This document shows positions 1-9,286 of a DNA stretch of 64,000 nt, one piece after another. The DNA comes from Cellulophaga baltica. Lineage in GTDB: Bacteria > Bacteroidota > Bacteroidia > Flavobacteriales > Flavobacteriaceae. Numbering within the stretch: the stretch's first letter is position 1; each line of letters begins with the position of its first letter. Below the pieces are notes generated by a model. The model did no database searches. It saw only the letters and a program-made list of their open reading frames with translations, and was not told the DNA's origin. Made by a program: the position numbers and the translations under genes. Location of the stretch: the NCBI RefSeq assembly GCF_900102165.1, contig NZ_FNBD01000002.1, forward strand, positions 466,807 to 530,806, in the 5' to 3' direction.

Positions 1-128
1 GGTGCCACATTCTTGATGCTCGTCGTTTCTACTTTTGCACTTTTATCAGTAGGATGTACGTGTGCATTTGCAACACTTGATAAGGTCATAGTAGCAATAA
101 TTCCGAAGGTGTAAACTAAATTTCTCAT
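1..128 (-). CDS. Secreted protein, N-terminal part only
   Basis: The reading frame starts with ATG at 128 and runs off the left edge of the window, so only about 42 residues are visible. They begin MRNLVYTFGIIATMTLSS, a typical signal peptide ending near VANA, followed by a His-containing stretch (HVHPTDKSA). The mature part is too short for a family assignment. Export to the periplasm or beyond is inferred from the signal peptide alone. Confidence 0.6.
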   Translation of the reverse strand, partial: MRNLVYTFGIIATMTLSSVANAHVHPTDKSAKVETTSIKNVA

Positions 129-296
129 AAGATGATTATTTTAAAGATTGATGATTTGTTTTCTATTATGAGGTAAAGATATAGTGATTATCAAGTATTT
201 AAAACTACTTTATGACCAACGGTAGTTTTTCAAGAGCGAACGGGGATTATCTAAAACTGAATCGATTTACGCTAATATTATAGAAAGTAATACGCA

Positions 297-325
297 TAAA
301 AAAAGGAGCCATTGGGCTCCCTTTT
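297..325 (-). terminator. Rho-independent terminator of the S9 peptidase gene
   Basis: Read on the minus strand, a GGAGCC/GGCTCC stem with a 4-nt loop is followed by a run of about eight T. It lies 23 nt beyond the stop codon of the S9 peptidase gene, which fits a simple intrinsic terminator. Confidence 0.75.
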
Positions 326-347
326 AATTATCGATTTTTAGATTATT

Positions 348-2639
348 TTACTTCTGAACTAAATGTTTTGCATAGAAGCCCAGCATAGCTTCATACAAAG
401 CAATTCTGTTTTCTTCTTTAGAAAAGCCATGCCCTTCATCATACTTTACCATATAAGGAACATCTACTCCTTTAGCTCTTAGTGCACTCACAATCTGATC
501 TGACTCATCTATATTTACACGAGGGTCATTAGCACCTTGCACCACAAATAATGGTTTCTTTATTTTATCAATATGAAATACAGGAGAAACTTCTTCCATG
601 ATAACCTTTTCTTCTGGAATAGCTTCATCATACCAAATCTCTTTTATGATTTTCACATAAGGCTTCCAGTAAGGAGGCATTGTATTCATAAACGTAAAAA
701 TATTAGAAACACCCACATAATCTACCCCACAAGCATATAACTCAGGAGTTTTTGTTAATCCTCTTAATACGGCATAGCCACCATGACTACCTCCATAAAT
801 GGCCGCTTTATCTTTCGCAACCCAACCTTGTTCAATGACATAAGCTAAACCGTCTTCTACATCATCCATTGCTTTTCTTCCGATCTGCTTAAAACCAGCT
901 TCTAAAAACTTTTTACCGTATCCGCCGGAAATTCTAAAATTCACCTGTAAAGTGGCATAGCCTCTGCTTGCAAAAAGTTGTGCTTCCGGATTAAAACCCC
1001 AAGAATCACGTATGCCTTGTGGCCCCCCGTGTGGGTTTACAATCACAGGAACTTTTTCTCCGTTCAAAGCAGCTTTTGGTAAGGTGATATACCCGTGTAA
1101 GGTAAGACCATCTCTACTTTTAAAAGTAATAGGACGCACATCGGCCATATCTTCCTCTTTTAATTGCGGCATGATATTATAAACCATCTGGAACTCGTCT
1201 TTCTTTACATCATAAGAATAGTAAACTCCCGCTAACTTATCACTTGTCACGTACAACAAATAATTGTTTTCATCATCCGTAGCATCTGCAATTCCAAATT
1301 GCTTTCCTTTAAATTCTTTTTCAAATTTCTTATGAAGCTTCTTATAATAATTGCTTATTGGTACAATCACAGATTTTTCACCTTCATACTGGAAATAATC
1401 TAATTCATAATTTCTTTTTCTGGATAGCGAAAGGTTAGATACATCATACATATCATGTGCAAATACCTTTTTTATAACTTTGTTTTCTTTGAAGTCATAC
1501 AATACAATTTCAGACTTATCGCTATGCAAATTAGAAACTACATAGGCATCATCTGTATTTTCAGTAGCATAATCAAAACTTAAAATAGAGAAGGCATCTT
1601 TCCAATTCAAGCTATTGATAATTTCGAACTTACCAGCTGCATTTGCATAATATAAATCTTGCTCTACCCCATCACGTAATTTTGTGAACGCTTTTAGGTT
1701 TCCATCTTTATCAAAATTGTAGCCCATAATTGGGTTAGCTACATCTTCATTGGTATACAATTGCTCTAATGCTCCGGTAACAATATTTACTTTATAAGGA
1801 TCAAAAATTTGAGGATTGTTCTTATTTAAAGAAATGATAATATGATCTTTATCTTCTTTTAAAAGCTCTAAAAAATTTGCTTTAACGCCCTCAAAAGGAG
1901 TAAGATCTTTTTGGTTTGCACCGTCTAAATCTGCAGCATATAAATGGTAATTTTCATCACCCCCTTGATCCATTAAGTATACCAATCGGTTATTATTTAC
2001 CCAACCGTATCCTCTAATTAATTCTTCTCTCTCTTCAATAGCTCTGGTAATTTTCCCTGTCGCAATTTCTTTTACGTACACATGACGTTTCCCATCATCA
2101 TCTTTCTCCATGTATGAAATATACTTTCCGTTAGGCGCATAATTAAACGATGATGCTTTTGGTTTTGCAAAATAATCTGAAACTGAATACTTAAAATTAC
2201 CGTTATCAGCTTGTGCTAATGCTGTTAACGCTTCATCAGAAGTAGGTAAAGCCGTATTTCCTGGAATCATTTTCTCTGTTTTCTCCAAAATTAAAGGAAA
2301 TTCCATTCCTGCTTGGTAAAATATCCCAGTAATTTTAACGCCATCGACAGATCCAACATATTTAATACCTGCCTGCTTAAATTGAATGGTAAGCTCTGTT
2401 TCTACGAGTGTAGTTTCATCCATAGGAATATCTGTAGCGCCTTGAGACGGACTATCCATAGTACTACTAAGTATACCCTCAATTTCGGAAATAGTGAAGA
2501 TTAGTGGCATTTCTGTACCCTGAACAGCAAGTGTTCCTTTCCATGAGCCTACAACATCTTGCGCTCTGGTAATTTGCATACTTAAGGCTGTAAAAGCAAC
2601 AAGTAGCATAAGACTAATTTTGTGGTTAATTTTTTTCAT
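348..2639 (-). CDS. S9 family peptidase (prolyl oligopeptidase-like), secreted
   Basis: A 763-residue serine peptidase of the prolyl-oligopeptidase/acylaminoacyl-peptidase clan. The start is supported by a clear signal peptide (MKKINHKISLMLLVAF, ending in TRAQ), so it is exported. After a short N-terminal beta domain (about 30-120) comes a beta-propeller-like region (about 160-500) and a C-terminal alpha/beta hydrolase domain (about 510-763). The nucleophile elbow GGSHGGY and the C-terminal DEGHGF holding the catalytic His are visible. Such enzymes cleave short peptides, often after Pro or hydrophobic residues; the precise specificity cannot be read from the sequence. The gene is apparently monocistronic and has its own terminator downstream. 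Confidence 0.92.
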   Translation of the reverse strand: MKKINHKISLMLLVAFTALSMQITRAQDVVGSWKGTLAVQGTEMPLIFTISEIEGILSSTMDSPSQGATDIPMDETTLVETELTIQFKQAGIKYVGSVDGVKITGIFYQAGMEFPLILEKTEKMIPGNTALPTSDEALTALAQADNGNFKYSVSDYFAKPKASSFNYAPNGKYISYMEKDDDGKRHVYVKEIATGKITRAIEEREELIRGYGWVNNNRLVYLMDQGGDENYHLYAADLDGANQKDLTPFEGVKANFLELLKEDKDHIIISLNKNNPQIFDPYKVNIVTGALEQLYTNEDVANPIMGYNFDKDGNLKAFTKLRDGVEQDLYYANAAGKFEIINSLNWKDAFSILSFDYATENTDDAYVVSNLHSDKSEIVLYDFKENKVIKKVFAHDMYDVSNLSLSRKRNYELDYFQYEGEKSVIVPISNYYKKLHKKFEKEFKGKQFGIADATDDENNYLLYVTSDKLAGVYYSYDVKKDEFQMVYNIMPQLKEEDMADVRPITFKSRDGLTLHGYITLPKAALNGEKVPVIVNPHGGPQGIRDSWGFNPEAQLFASRGYATLQVNFRISGGYGKKFLEAGFKQIGRKAMDDVEDGLAYVIEQGWVAKDKAAIYGGSHGGYAVLRGLTKTPELYACGVDYVGVSNIFTFMNTMPPYWKPYVKIIKEIWYDEAIPEEKVIMEEVSPVFHIDKIKKPLFVVQGANDPRVNIDESDQIVSALRAKGVDVPYMVKYDEGHGFSKEENRIALYEAMLGFYAKHLVQK

Positions 2640-2824
2640 CGGTGTGTTATTAAAGATTAATATGCTCTTTAAATCTCCTTAGCTATTTGTAATACAACTA
2701 CTTAACTTGTTATAAAGAAGAAGATTCATTTTTTTCTCAAAACAAATCTACACACGAAAGCCTCCCCATTATTTGAAATTATGGGGAACGGTAAAATTAA
2801 AGTTGTAAGTGGATGATGGGATTG

Positions 2825-3184
2825 TTAACCCCAGATAGCAGAATATAAATTTATTCCTATCATAAACCCTAACCAAATACCTACTGCTATGACAAGTACC
2901 AATAAGGTTCTAGAGCTACGTACAATAGAGTTTTCTAAATTTACGGGTACACTATTCTTATGTACCTTTAAGGTTTTTGCTACGGGCTTAATAAAGTTAG
3001 GGGCTAATCTAAGATCATAATTGCTCCCATTAAGTTTAAAATAATGCTCTGACTGCAGTAAGCCAAACTTTTCAGAAACACGCTTGCCATTTAAATGCAC
3101 AAATTGTTTCCATAAAGAATGAAAAACTTCAACTTTATTATTTTCAATATAAAACTCCGCACGCTTCACCATAAAAAACGACAT
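2825..3184 (-). CDS. Hypothetical protein with one C-terminal membrane segment
   Basis: 119 residues, family not recognised. Residues 1-85 are soluble and rich in Lys and aromatic residues; one hydrophobic segment (VLVIAVGIWLGFMIGI, about 95-112) near the end suggests a tail-anchored membrane protein. A second in-frame ATG four codons downstream (3172) could be the true start; there is no Shine-Dalgarno to decide. It stands alone between the S9 peptidase and a DUF4136 lipoprotein. Confidence 0.6.
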   Translation of the reverse strand: MSFFMVKRAEFYIENNKVEVFHSLWKQFVHLNGKRVSEKFGLLQSEHYFKLNGSNYDLRLAPNFIKPVAKTLKVHKNSVPVNLENSIVRSSRTLLVLVIAVGIWLGFMIGINLYSAIWG

Positions 3185-3354
3185 ATTACCGCTACTACAA
3201 ATTATTGTTTATTTTTTTTCTCCGAAATGGGGTGTTGGGGGAAATACTACATAGATACGTTAGGTATCTAGAAAAAGACTTCGGAAAAAAGCTAAAAAAA
3301 ACTTAAAATGTATTCCATGCAAAGGAATAGCTTCTTAAGGAAGGAAAAAAGACT

Positions 3355-3879
3355 TTAATTGGCTTTTGGAGGATACTTATCAAACACTTTGTCAACAATT
3401 TGCCTCAGTTTTTGCTCGCGTGCTTCTGGCGTCGCATTTTCTTTAAATCCGCTTGCGCTTACTGCTTGCCAAAATAAAAATTCTTTCTGGCTGTCTACAA
3501 AATCAATTTGAATTTCGCGTTCTAATTTTGGCTGCCCAACCGGAAGTCCTATAGAGATACCTCCACCAACATTCCTACCGGTACCGCCCAAACCTACGCC
3601 AACATTATTGCTTTGCGGAGCTTGAAATTCGTTGCTTTGTACATTGATAAAAAAATCTGGCTCTTCTGAAAGTTGAATGCCTTTGGCTTGCATGGTAGAA
3701 TCTATAAGTACTAGAATTCGTTTTTCATCAAGACCACTTAATCCCGATTCAAAATCAGGATAATAATTATAGGTTGTATAGGATGTAAAATCTGTTTTGG
3801 TATCGTAATCATAATTTACACGTACGGCCGCACAAGAAACCACAAAAAATAAGACCATTAAAAAACCTATCTTTTTCAT
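3355..3879 (-). CDS. DUF4136 domain lipoprotein
   Basis: 174 residues. The N-terminus MKKIGFLMVLFFVVSC is a lipoprotein signal with lipobox VVSC. The mature part begins with the pattern VNYDYDTKTDFTSYTTYNYYP, characteristic of DUF4136, and includes a Gly-rich segment around residues 95-115. DUF4136 proteins are envelope lipoproteins common in Bacteroidota, without an assigned function. It lies 49 nt after obg and may be the last gene of that operon. Confidence 0.82.
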   Translation of the reverse strand: MKKIGFLMVLFFVVSCAAVRVNYDYDTKTDFTSYTTYNYYPDFESGLSGLDEKRILVLIDSTMQAKGIQLSEEPDFFINVQSNEFQAPQSNNVGVGLGGTGRNVGGGISIGLPVGQPKLEREIQIDFVDSQKEFLFWQAVSASGFKENATPEAREQKLRQIVDKVFDKYPPKAN

Positions 3880-3928
3880 ATATACTACTTTACACTAAGA
3901 TACCTAAAAAATAAGAAAACCAAACAAA

Positions 3929-4930
3929 TTAATCATTTAGCATCTTCCAGAGTTTATCTTTCAGCTCCACTAAACCTAATTGTGCTACCGATGAAATAAA
4001 CATAAATGGTACATCTTTTATTTGACTCTCTAGCTCGTTTTTCATCTCATTCTTTAACTCATCGTCAAGCATATCGCTTTTAGAAATAACGACTAAACGT
4101 TCTTTGTCTAACATCTCAGGATTGTACCTACGGAGTTCGTCTAAAAGAATTTCATATTCATTCTTAACATCCTTACTATCTGCAGGAATCAAAAATAACA
4201 AGGTAGAATTACGTTCTATATGTCTTAAAAAATAATAGCCTAATCCTTTACCTTCTGCAGCTCCTTCTATAATCCCGGGAATATCTGCCATTACAAAACT
4301 CTGAAATTCACGGTATTTTACAATCCCTAAATTTGGTTTTAATGTAGTAAACTCGTAATCGGCGATTTTTGGTTTTGCTGTTGTTAAGACAGACAATAAG
4401 GTAGATTTTCCTGCATTAGGAAAACCCACTAAACCAACGTCTGCCAATAATTTTAATTCCATGATCACGGCTAACTCTTGCCCAGGAATACCTGGTTGCG
4501 CATATCTAGGCGTTTGGTTGGTAGAGGTTCTAAAATGCCAGTTTCCACGCCCCCCTAAACCACCAGGAACTAAAACTTGTTCTTCCCCGTCTTCTGTAAT
4601 TTCAAGAAGCACCTCTTCTGTGTCTGCATCTTTGATAACCGTACCTAATGGCACTTCTAAGTAAACATCTTCGCCATCTGCTCCAGTACTTCTACTTTTA
4701 GCACCATGACCTCCATGTCCTGCTCTAAAACTTCTTTTAAATTTATAATTTAAAAGGGTCCATAGATCTTTACTTCCTCTTACAATAACATGACCACCAC
4801 GACCACCATCACCACCATCAGGACCTCCTTTGGTAATAAATTTTTCACGATGCAAATGCACGGATCCTTTTCCGCCTTTACCCGATTCTAAATTTATCTT
4901 TACGTAATCTACAAAATTGCCTTCCGTCAT
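3929..4930 (-). CDS. obg: GTPase Obg/CgtA
   Basis: 333 residues, an essential ribosome-associated GTPase acting in large-subunit assembly and stress control. The N-terminal Gly-rich OBG fold (about 1-158, with repeated GGxGG motifs) is followed by the G domain: G1 [10 protein letters not shown]3 DIPGIIEGA and G4 SKSD are all visible. The protein stops soon after the G domain, so it lacks the C-terminal OCT extension of some Firmicutes homologues; this is normal for Bacteroidota. The start ATG is 6 nt from the stop of the preceding small ORF, in line with operon membership. Confidence 0.97.
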   Translation of the reverse strand: MTEGNFVDYVKINLESGKGGKGSVHLHREKFITKGGPDGGDGGRGGHVIVRGSKDLWTLLNYKFKRSFRAGHGGHGAKSRSTGADGEDVYLEVPLGTVIKDADTEEVLLEITEDGEEQVLVPGGLGGRGNWHFRTSTNQTPRYAQPGIPGQELAVIMELKLLADVGLVGFPNAGKSTLLSVLTTAKPKIADYEFTTLKPNLGIVKYREFQSFVMADIPGIIEGAAEGKGLGYYFLRHIERNSTLLFLIPADSKDVKNEYEILLDELRRYNPEMLDKERLVVISKSDMLDDELKNEMKNELESQIKDVPFMFISSVAQLGLVELKDKLWKMLND

Positions 4931-4936
4931 CTCTTT

Positions 4937-5122
4937 CTAATAATTTTGTGTACTATTGGTACTATACTTCTTTTCTAATTTTGAAATCTTATTGGATTGT
5001 AGTCCAAAAAAAGAACTGATTAAAAAATAGGTCGCTATTGCTGTTGTTAAATAAAAAACACTGAATTCATCTTTAAAAACCAACCCTAAAAAGATTATAG
5101 GTATAGCAACTAAAAACTGCAC
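4937..5122 (-). CDS. Small two-helix membrane protein (start uncertain)
   Basis: The frame given starts at a GTG and encodes 61 residues with two hydrophobic helices (VAIPIIFLGLVF and YLTTAIATYFLISSFFG) and a Lys-rich tail. No ATG exists in this frame: it stays open upstream to 5173, adding a strongly basic stretch (KIRARSYRRCK) just before helix 1, as expected for a cytoplasmic N-flank. The open part overlaps the end of the ORF at 5155-5313 in the -1 frame across an eight-T tract, so it may be made by frameshifting, may use a non-standard start, or may be the 3' half of a broken gene. It sits in the adk-obg operon. Confidence 0.5.
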   Translation of the reverse strand: MQFLVAIPIIFLGLVFKDEFSVFYLTTAIATYFLISSFFGLQSNKISKLEKKYSTNSTQNY

Positions 5123-5154
5123 TTTGCAGCGACGATAACTTCTTGCCCTTATTT

Positions 5155-5313
5155 TTAAAAAAAATCTTCTTTTTCAATTTGATCTAAAAGGGCTAAATCT
5201 GCAAAATTGGCAGCTTTAAGTTTTTCTATGACCGCTTGTGTTTCTAACCTAGAATACTTAAAACGTTCAACAGTTAAAAATTTTGCTTCACTTGCATTAG
5301 GTGTGTAACTCAT
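5155..5313 (-). CDS. Small ORF, 52 residues, between adk and obg
   Basis: ATG at 5313, stop TAA at 5155. The product is soluble and rich in charged residues (begins MSYTPNASEAKFLTVERFKY, ends EKEDFF). It lies 44 nt after the hpt-adk stop, on the same strand, so it is probably co-transcribed. The stop is embedded in TTTTTTTTAA, and the -1 frame continues into the two-helix membrane ORF. Family not recognised. Confidence 0.5.
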   Translation of the reverse strand: MSYTPNASEAKFLTVERFKYSRLETQAVIEKLKAANFADLALLDQIEKEDFF

Positions 5314-5357
5314 TTTAGCTATCCATCAAAAAAAATAAGACCACGTGCCCTATGCGC

Positions 5358-6464
5358 TTAAAGCGTATCTATCACTTTCTTTAATCTTTCCGTAATTTCA
5401 GAAATTTCTCCAATTCCGTTTACACTGAAAAATTTATTCTTACCCTCATAATAAGAAATTAAGGGTGCTGTTTTTAAATTGTACTCTTCAAAACGATTGC
5501 GAATTTTACTTTCGTCTTGATCATCTGCTCTACCACTAACCTTACCACGCTCTAATAAACGCTGAATCAAAATTTCATCATTTGCTTCTAAAGCAATAGT
5601 CGCATTAATCTTCATGTCTTTAGAATCCAAAAAAGCATCTAAAGCTTCTGCTTGCGATGTTGTTCTTGGGAATCCATCAAAAATAAATCCTTTAGCATCT
5701 GCATTTTTGATTACCTCATCTTGCAACATTTTAATAGTAACCTCATCCGGTACTAAATCTCCTTTATCAATAAAAGATTTGGCTAAAACTCCTAATTCAG
5801 TACCATTCTTGATATTGTATCGAAAAACATCTCCTGTAGAAATATGCTTTAAATTGTATTCTGATTTTAAAAATTCTGCTTGTGTGCCCTTGCCAGCACC
5901 AGGTTTTCCGAATAACACAAGATTAATCATAGTATTTTGGTTTAATTGGTATACTTCTTTTAAATTTCTTCCTAATTCGTTGTAATCTAGTCCATACCCT
6001 ACAATAAATTTATCGGGTATTTCCATGCCAATGTAATCAATTTTATATTCGCCGTTATAAACAGATGGTTTATGAAACAAGGTGGCTATCTTAAACTCTT
6101 TCACATTTGTTTGCGAAAACAAATGCACTAGTTCTTTTAAGGTTCTACCCGTATCAATAATATCTTCAAGAATTATAACACTTTTACCACTGATATCTTC
6201 AGGAAGATCTAAGAGCGTTTCTACAATTCCTGTAGAAGTTAAGCCACTATAGGAGCTTAATTTCACGAAAGATACTTCACAAGGATGTTGGTATTCTTTT
6301 AATAAATCTGAAACAAACATAAACGAACCATTCAAAACCCCTACAAACAAAGGCGTTTCGTCTTTATAGTCGGCCGCAATTTTATCTGCAACATTCTTTA
6401 CGGCAGCCAAAACCTGAGCCTGACTTAAAAATGGTTTGAATTGTTTATCGTGGAGCTGTATCAC
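5358..6464 (-). CDS. adk: Fused hypoxanthine phosphoribosyltransferase-adenylate kinase
   Basis: 368 residues holding two enzymes of purine metabolism. Residues 1-175 are a purine phosphoribosyltransferase with the PRPP loop VIILEDIIDTGRT, which salvages hypoxanthine/guanine to IMP/GMP. From about residue 179 a complete adenylate kinase follows: P-loop GKPGAGKGT, NMP-binding STGDVFR, GFPRT motif, and a short LID without zinc-binding Cys. An internal Met (MINLVLFGKPG) marks the old start of adk, so the fusion probably arose by loss of an intergenic stop. Fusion of the two is known in Flavobacteriia annotations. It is cytoplasmic and heads the operon with obg. Confidence 0.95.
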   Translation of the reverse strand: MIQLHDKQFKPFLSQAQVLAAVKNVADKIAADYKDETPLFVGVLNGSFMFVSDLLKEYQHPCEVSFVKLSSYSGLTSTGIVETLLDLPEDISGKSVIILEDIIDTGRTLKELVHLFSQTNVKEFKIATLFHKPSVYNGEYKIDYIGMEIPDKFIVGYGLDYNELGRNLKEVYQLNQNTMINLVLFGKPGAGKGTQAEFLKSEYNLKHISTGDVFRYNIKNGTELGVLAKSFIDKGDLVPDEVTIKMLQDEVIKNADAKGFIFDGFPRTTSQAEALDAFLDSKDMKINATIALEANDEILIQRLLERGKVSGRADDQDESKIRNRFEEYNLKTAPLISYYEGKNKFFSVNGIGEISEITERLKKVIDTL

Positions 6465-6484
6465 GCTTATTTTTTTTGAAGTGA

Positions 6485-6492
6485 CAAATATA
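6485..6492 (-). promoter_or_regulatory. Candidate -7 box of the hpt-adk operon
   Basis: Minus-strand TATATTTG matches the Bacteroidota -7 consensus TAnnTTTG and lies 21 nt before the hpt-adk ATG. A clear -33 box was not found. Confidence 0.45.
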
Positions 6493-6525
6493 GCGTTTTG
6501 ATTTCTCTTTTTACTTGTAAGCTCG

Positions 6526-6553
6526 TTGGTTTTAAGAAATCGGTGTATTTTTG
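6526..6553 (+). promoter_or_regulatory. Candidate purK promoter
   Basis: TTG at 6526-6528 (-33-like), a 17-nt spacer, and TATTTTTG at 6546-6553, which fits the TAnnTTTG -7 box of the Bacteroidota primary sigma factor. The purK ATG follows 27 nt later. Divergent to the hpt-adk promoter in a 116-nt intergenic region. Confidence 0.5.
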
Positions 6554-6580
6554 TAATTCATTCAGATTTCACACAGGACC

Positions 6581-7753
6581 ATGTCAAACAAAGAATCAAA
6601 AAATTATTTTTCATCTGACTTTAAATTGGGAATTTTAGGTGGCGGACAGCTCGGTAAAATGCTGCTTTATGAAACCCGAAAATTTGATATCTATACAAAG
6701 GTTTTAGAAGCAACAGAAGATGCGCCTTCTAAGATTGCTTGTGATGAATTTGTTCTGGGTGATTTAATGGATTTTGATGCCGTTTATAATTTTGGTAAAC
6801 AGGTAGATGTGCTTACTATTGAGATAGAAAATATAAATCTTGATGCCTTAGAAAAGTTAGAATCCGAAGGGGTAAAAGTATATCCACCATCTAAAACATT
6901 AAGAACGATACAAAATAAAGCAAGGCAAAAGCTTTTTTACCAAGACCATAACCTTCCAACCGCAGAATTCTCGCGCTTTGCTTATGCTAGTGAAATTAAA
7001 GATAGTGTTGACAATGGCGGAATAGCATTTCCTTTTGTTTGGAAAGCAGCACAGTTTGGGTATGACGGACAAGGTGTAAAAGTGGTGCGGAACTTTAGCG
7101 ATCTTGAAAATTTACCGAAAGGGGAATGTATTGCAGAAAAGATGATTCCTTTTAAAAATGAATTGGCCGTTATTGTTGTTCGCAACCCTTCTGGAGCCGT
7201 AGTTACTTACCCGGTGGTAGAGATGGAGTTTCATCCTGAAGCCAACCAAGTAGAGTACGTAATTTGCCCTGCGCGAATAGATGCTAAAGTGGCGCAAAAA
7301 GCCACAGAAATTGCGCTTCAAGTATCCGAAAAAATGCAACATATTGGCATCCTGGCCGTAGAAATGTTCCAGACCCATGATGATGAAATACTAATAAACG
7401 AGGTTGCTCCTCGCCCACATAATAGCGGACACTACAGTATAGAAGCTAGCTACACCAACCAATTTGAGCAACATATTCGGGCTATTTTAGACCTTCCACT
7501 AGGAAGTACCGCAAGTAAAGTTGCCGGTATTATGGTAAACCTTGTAGGCGCAGAAGGCTATAGTGGTGCTGTCGTGTATGAAAACATGGAAGCCATTTTA
7601 AAGCTTGAAGGGGTTACCCCGCATATATATGGTAAAAAGCAAACAAGACCTTTTAGAAAAATGGGGCATGTGACCATAGTAAATAAAGATATTACCGTTG
7701 CCCGAAAAATAGCACAAGAAGTAAAAGAAACAATTAAAGTGATTAGTGAATAA
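6581..7753 (+). CDS. purK: 5-(carboxyamino)imidazole ribonucleotide synthase
   Basis: 390 residues. PurK joins bicarbonate to AIR using ATP, giving N5-CAIR in de novo purine synthesis; PurE, encoded 950 bp downstream, uses the product. ATP-grasp architecture: N-terminal Rossmann-like LGILGGGQLGKML, ATP-binding KAAQFGYDGQG, metal/phosphate region INEVAPRPHNSGHYS, all standard. Length is normal. It is separated from purE by a lipoprotein gene that starts 25 nt after the purK stop, so all three are probably one transcript. Confidence 0.96.
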   Translation: MSNKESKNYFSSDFKLGILGGGQLGKMLLYETRKFDIYTKVLEATEDAPSKIACDEFVLGDLMDFDAVYNFGKQVDVLTIEIENINLDALEKLESEGVKVYPPSKTLRTIQNKARQKLFYQDHNLPTAEFSRFAYASEIKDSVDNGGIAFPFVWKAAQFGYDGQGVKVVRNFSDLENLPKGECIAEKMIPFKNELAVIVVRNPSGAVVTYPVVEMEFHPEANQVEYVICPARIDAKVAQKATEIALQVSEKMQHIGILAVEMFQTHDDEILINEVAPRPHNSGHYSIEASYTNQFEQHIRAILDLPLGSTASKVAGIMVNLVGAEGYSGAVVYENMEAILKLEGVTPHIYGKKQTRPFRKMGHVTIVNKDITVARKIAQEVKETIKVISE

Positions 7754-7778
7754 CAAAGCACTAGATCACGACTTTTAT

Positions 7779-8699
7779 ATGAAGTATACAGGCATCATTT
7801 TTTTGCTATTAGTAATGTTTTCTTGCAAAACAGAAGAAGATAAGCACCCTGAAATGTTGTTTTTCGAAGAAGCCTTAAAAAAAGACTTTGCTATAGAAAA
7901 CGTTGGAAATAAACCTAATTATTACAGGGATACCGAAAAATATGTTTTTTTCAAGACAGATAATTCGGCCCCAAAAAAGGAGCTCATCATCTATAACAAA
8001 AAAAGCAAAGAGCGATTAAAAACTCTTGACATAGACAATCTTGAGTTTGTTATAGATCGTGGAGGAACTATTTTTGGATTCCATAATGAATCAGAAAAAG
8101 CTTTCACCTACCAAGCGCCTTTATTTGACAAAAAACAGCTTGAGACTGTTTCCTTAGATCAGCTCTCGGACAAAAGTTTAAAAGTAACGTACGCTTCTGA
8201 AATCGCTCAAAAAAAACTGGACGAAGCTGCAGCCGATAAATTAATCAACGAAATTCGAAATAAAACTATTCAAACCACATTTGTAGACTCACTAAACTGC
8301 GCTATGGAATTGTATGGCTCTTATGAATTGATTCTGAAATATCCTTCAAAAGAAGTGTATGTAAACAATCCGTTACTTTTTAAAGGATCATTTTTGAAAA
8401 GTAAAAAGTACGATATGAAAGATTGTACGTTAGCGAATGTTTCTTTAGATGAAACAGACTATTTTGGTACGAAGCATTTAAAACTAGAAGACGAAATTAC
8501 CTTAGCTTATCATTTAGAAGGTAGTAATCATTTTGTAATGGGCGTATCTTCTAATAAATTATATTATTACGAGTTTAGGTTAAACGATAAAATCACGAAA
8601 TTTAAGTCGGCCTATCCTATTAAAGAAATTGATAATTTTGAAGATCAAATCTTACTAGAAATGGGATCTGACAAATATAAAATCACCACGAAAAAATAA
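7779..8699 (+). CDS. Lipoprotein between purK and purE
   Basis: 306 residues from the ATG at 7779, chosen because it gives a lipoprotein signal (MKYTGIIFLLLVMFSC); the frame is open upstream to 7746 but that extension has no signal-like features. The mature part is soluble, Lys/Asp-rich and without recognised domains; it is likely anchored in the cell envelope. Its place between purK and purE, with 25 and 5 nt spacing, implies co-transcription, although a role in purine synthesis is not evident. Confidence 0.75.
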   Translation: MKYTGIIFLLLVMFSCKTEEDKHPEMLFFEEALKKDFAIENVGNKPNYYRDTEKYVFFKTDNSAPKKELIIYNKKSKERLKTLDIDNLEFVIDRGGTIFGFHNESEKAFTYQAPLFDKKQLETVSLDQLSDKSLKVTYASEIAQKKLDEAAADKLINEIRNKTIQTTFVDSLNCAMELYGSYELILKYPSKEVYVNNPLLFKGSFLKSKKYDMKDCTLANVSLDETDYFGTKHLKLEDEITLAYHLEGSNHFVMGVSSNKLYYYEFRLNDKITKFKSAYPIKEIDNFEDQILLEMGSDKYKITTKK

Positions 8700-8704
8700 A
8701 CAAT

Positions 8705-9193
8705 ATGAGTAAAGTAGCCGTAGTAATGGGGAGCACAAGTGACCTGCCCGTAATGCAAGATGCCATAGATATTTTAAAAGGTTTTGATATAGAGGTTGAT
8801 GTAGATATTGTTTCTGCGCACCGTACTCCTGAAAAACTGTTTGATTTTAGTAAAAATGCACACCTTAATGGGTATACTGTAATTATTGCAGGTGCTGGTG
8901 GCGCTGCACATTTACCTGGAATGGTAGCTTCAATGTCTCCCCTTCCTGTAATTGGGGTTCCCGTAAAAAGCAGTAACTCTATAGACGGTTGGGATTCTGT
9001 GTTATCTATCTTACAAATGCCTGGTGGCGTTCCTGTTGCCACAGTAGCCTTAAACGGTGCAAAAAACGCTGGTATTCTTGCTGCTCAAATTATTGGTAGC
9101 TCAGATAAATGTGTATTAGATAAAATAATTCTTTATAAAGAAGGATTAAAACAAAAGGTAATTGAAGGCGCTAAATCTTTAAATAAAAAATAG
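8705..9193 (+). CDS. purE: N5-carboxyaminoimidazole ribonucleotide mutase
   Basis: 162 residues, the usual class I PurE length. It converts N5-CAIR to CAIR in de novo purine synthesis. The signature VVMGSTSDLPVM near the N-terminus, SAHRTPE, and the Gly-rich AGAGGAAHLPGM are intact. The gene begins 5 nt after the lipoprotein stop. Confidence 0.97.
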   Translation: MSKVAVVMGSTSDLPVMQDAIDILKGFDIEVDVDIVSAHRTPEKLFDFSKNAHLNGYTVIIAGAGGAAHLPGMVASMSPLPVIGVPVKSSNSIDGWDSVLSILQMPGGVPVATVALNGAKNAGILAAQIIGSSDKCVLDKIILYKEGLKQKVIEGAKSLNKK

Positions 9194-9286
9194 TTGACGG
9201 TTGCCTGTTGATTGTTGTTGGTATTTTTTACTGCCACTGCTTTTTCATCAACTAACAACCATAGACCATAAAATAACAACAATACA

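Noticed and set aside
2313..2504. Plus-strand ORF within the S9 peptidase gene
   Set aside because: Shadow frame of a well-supported coding region; no independent signal.
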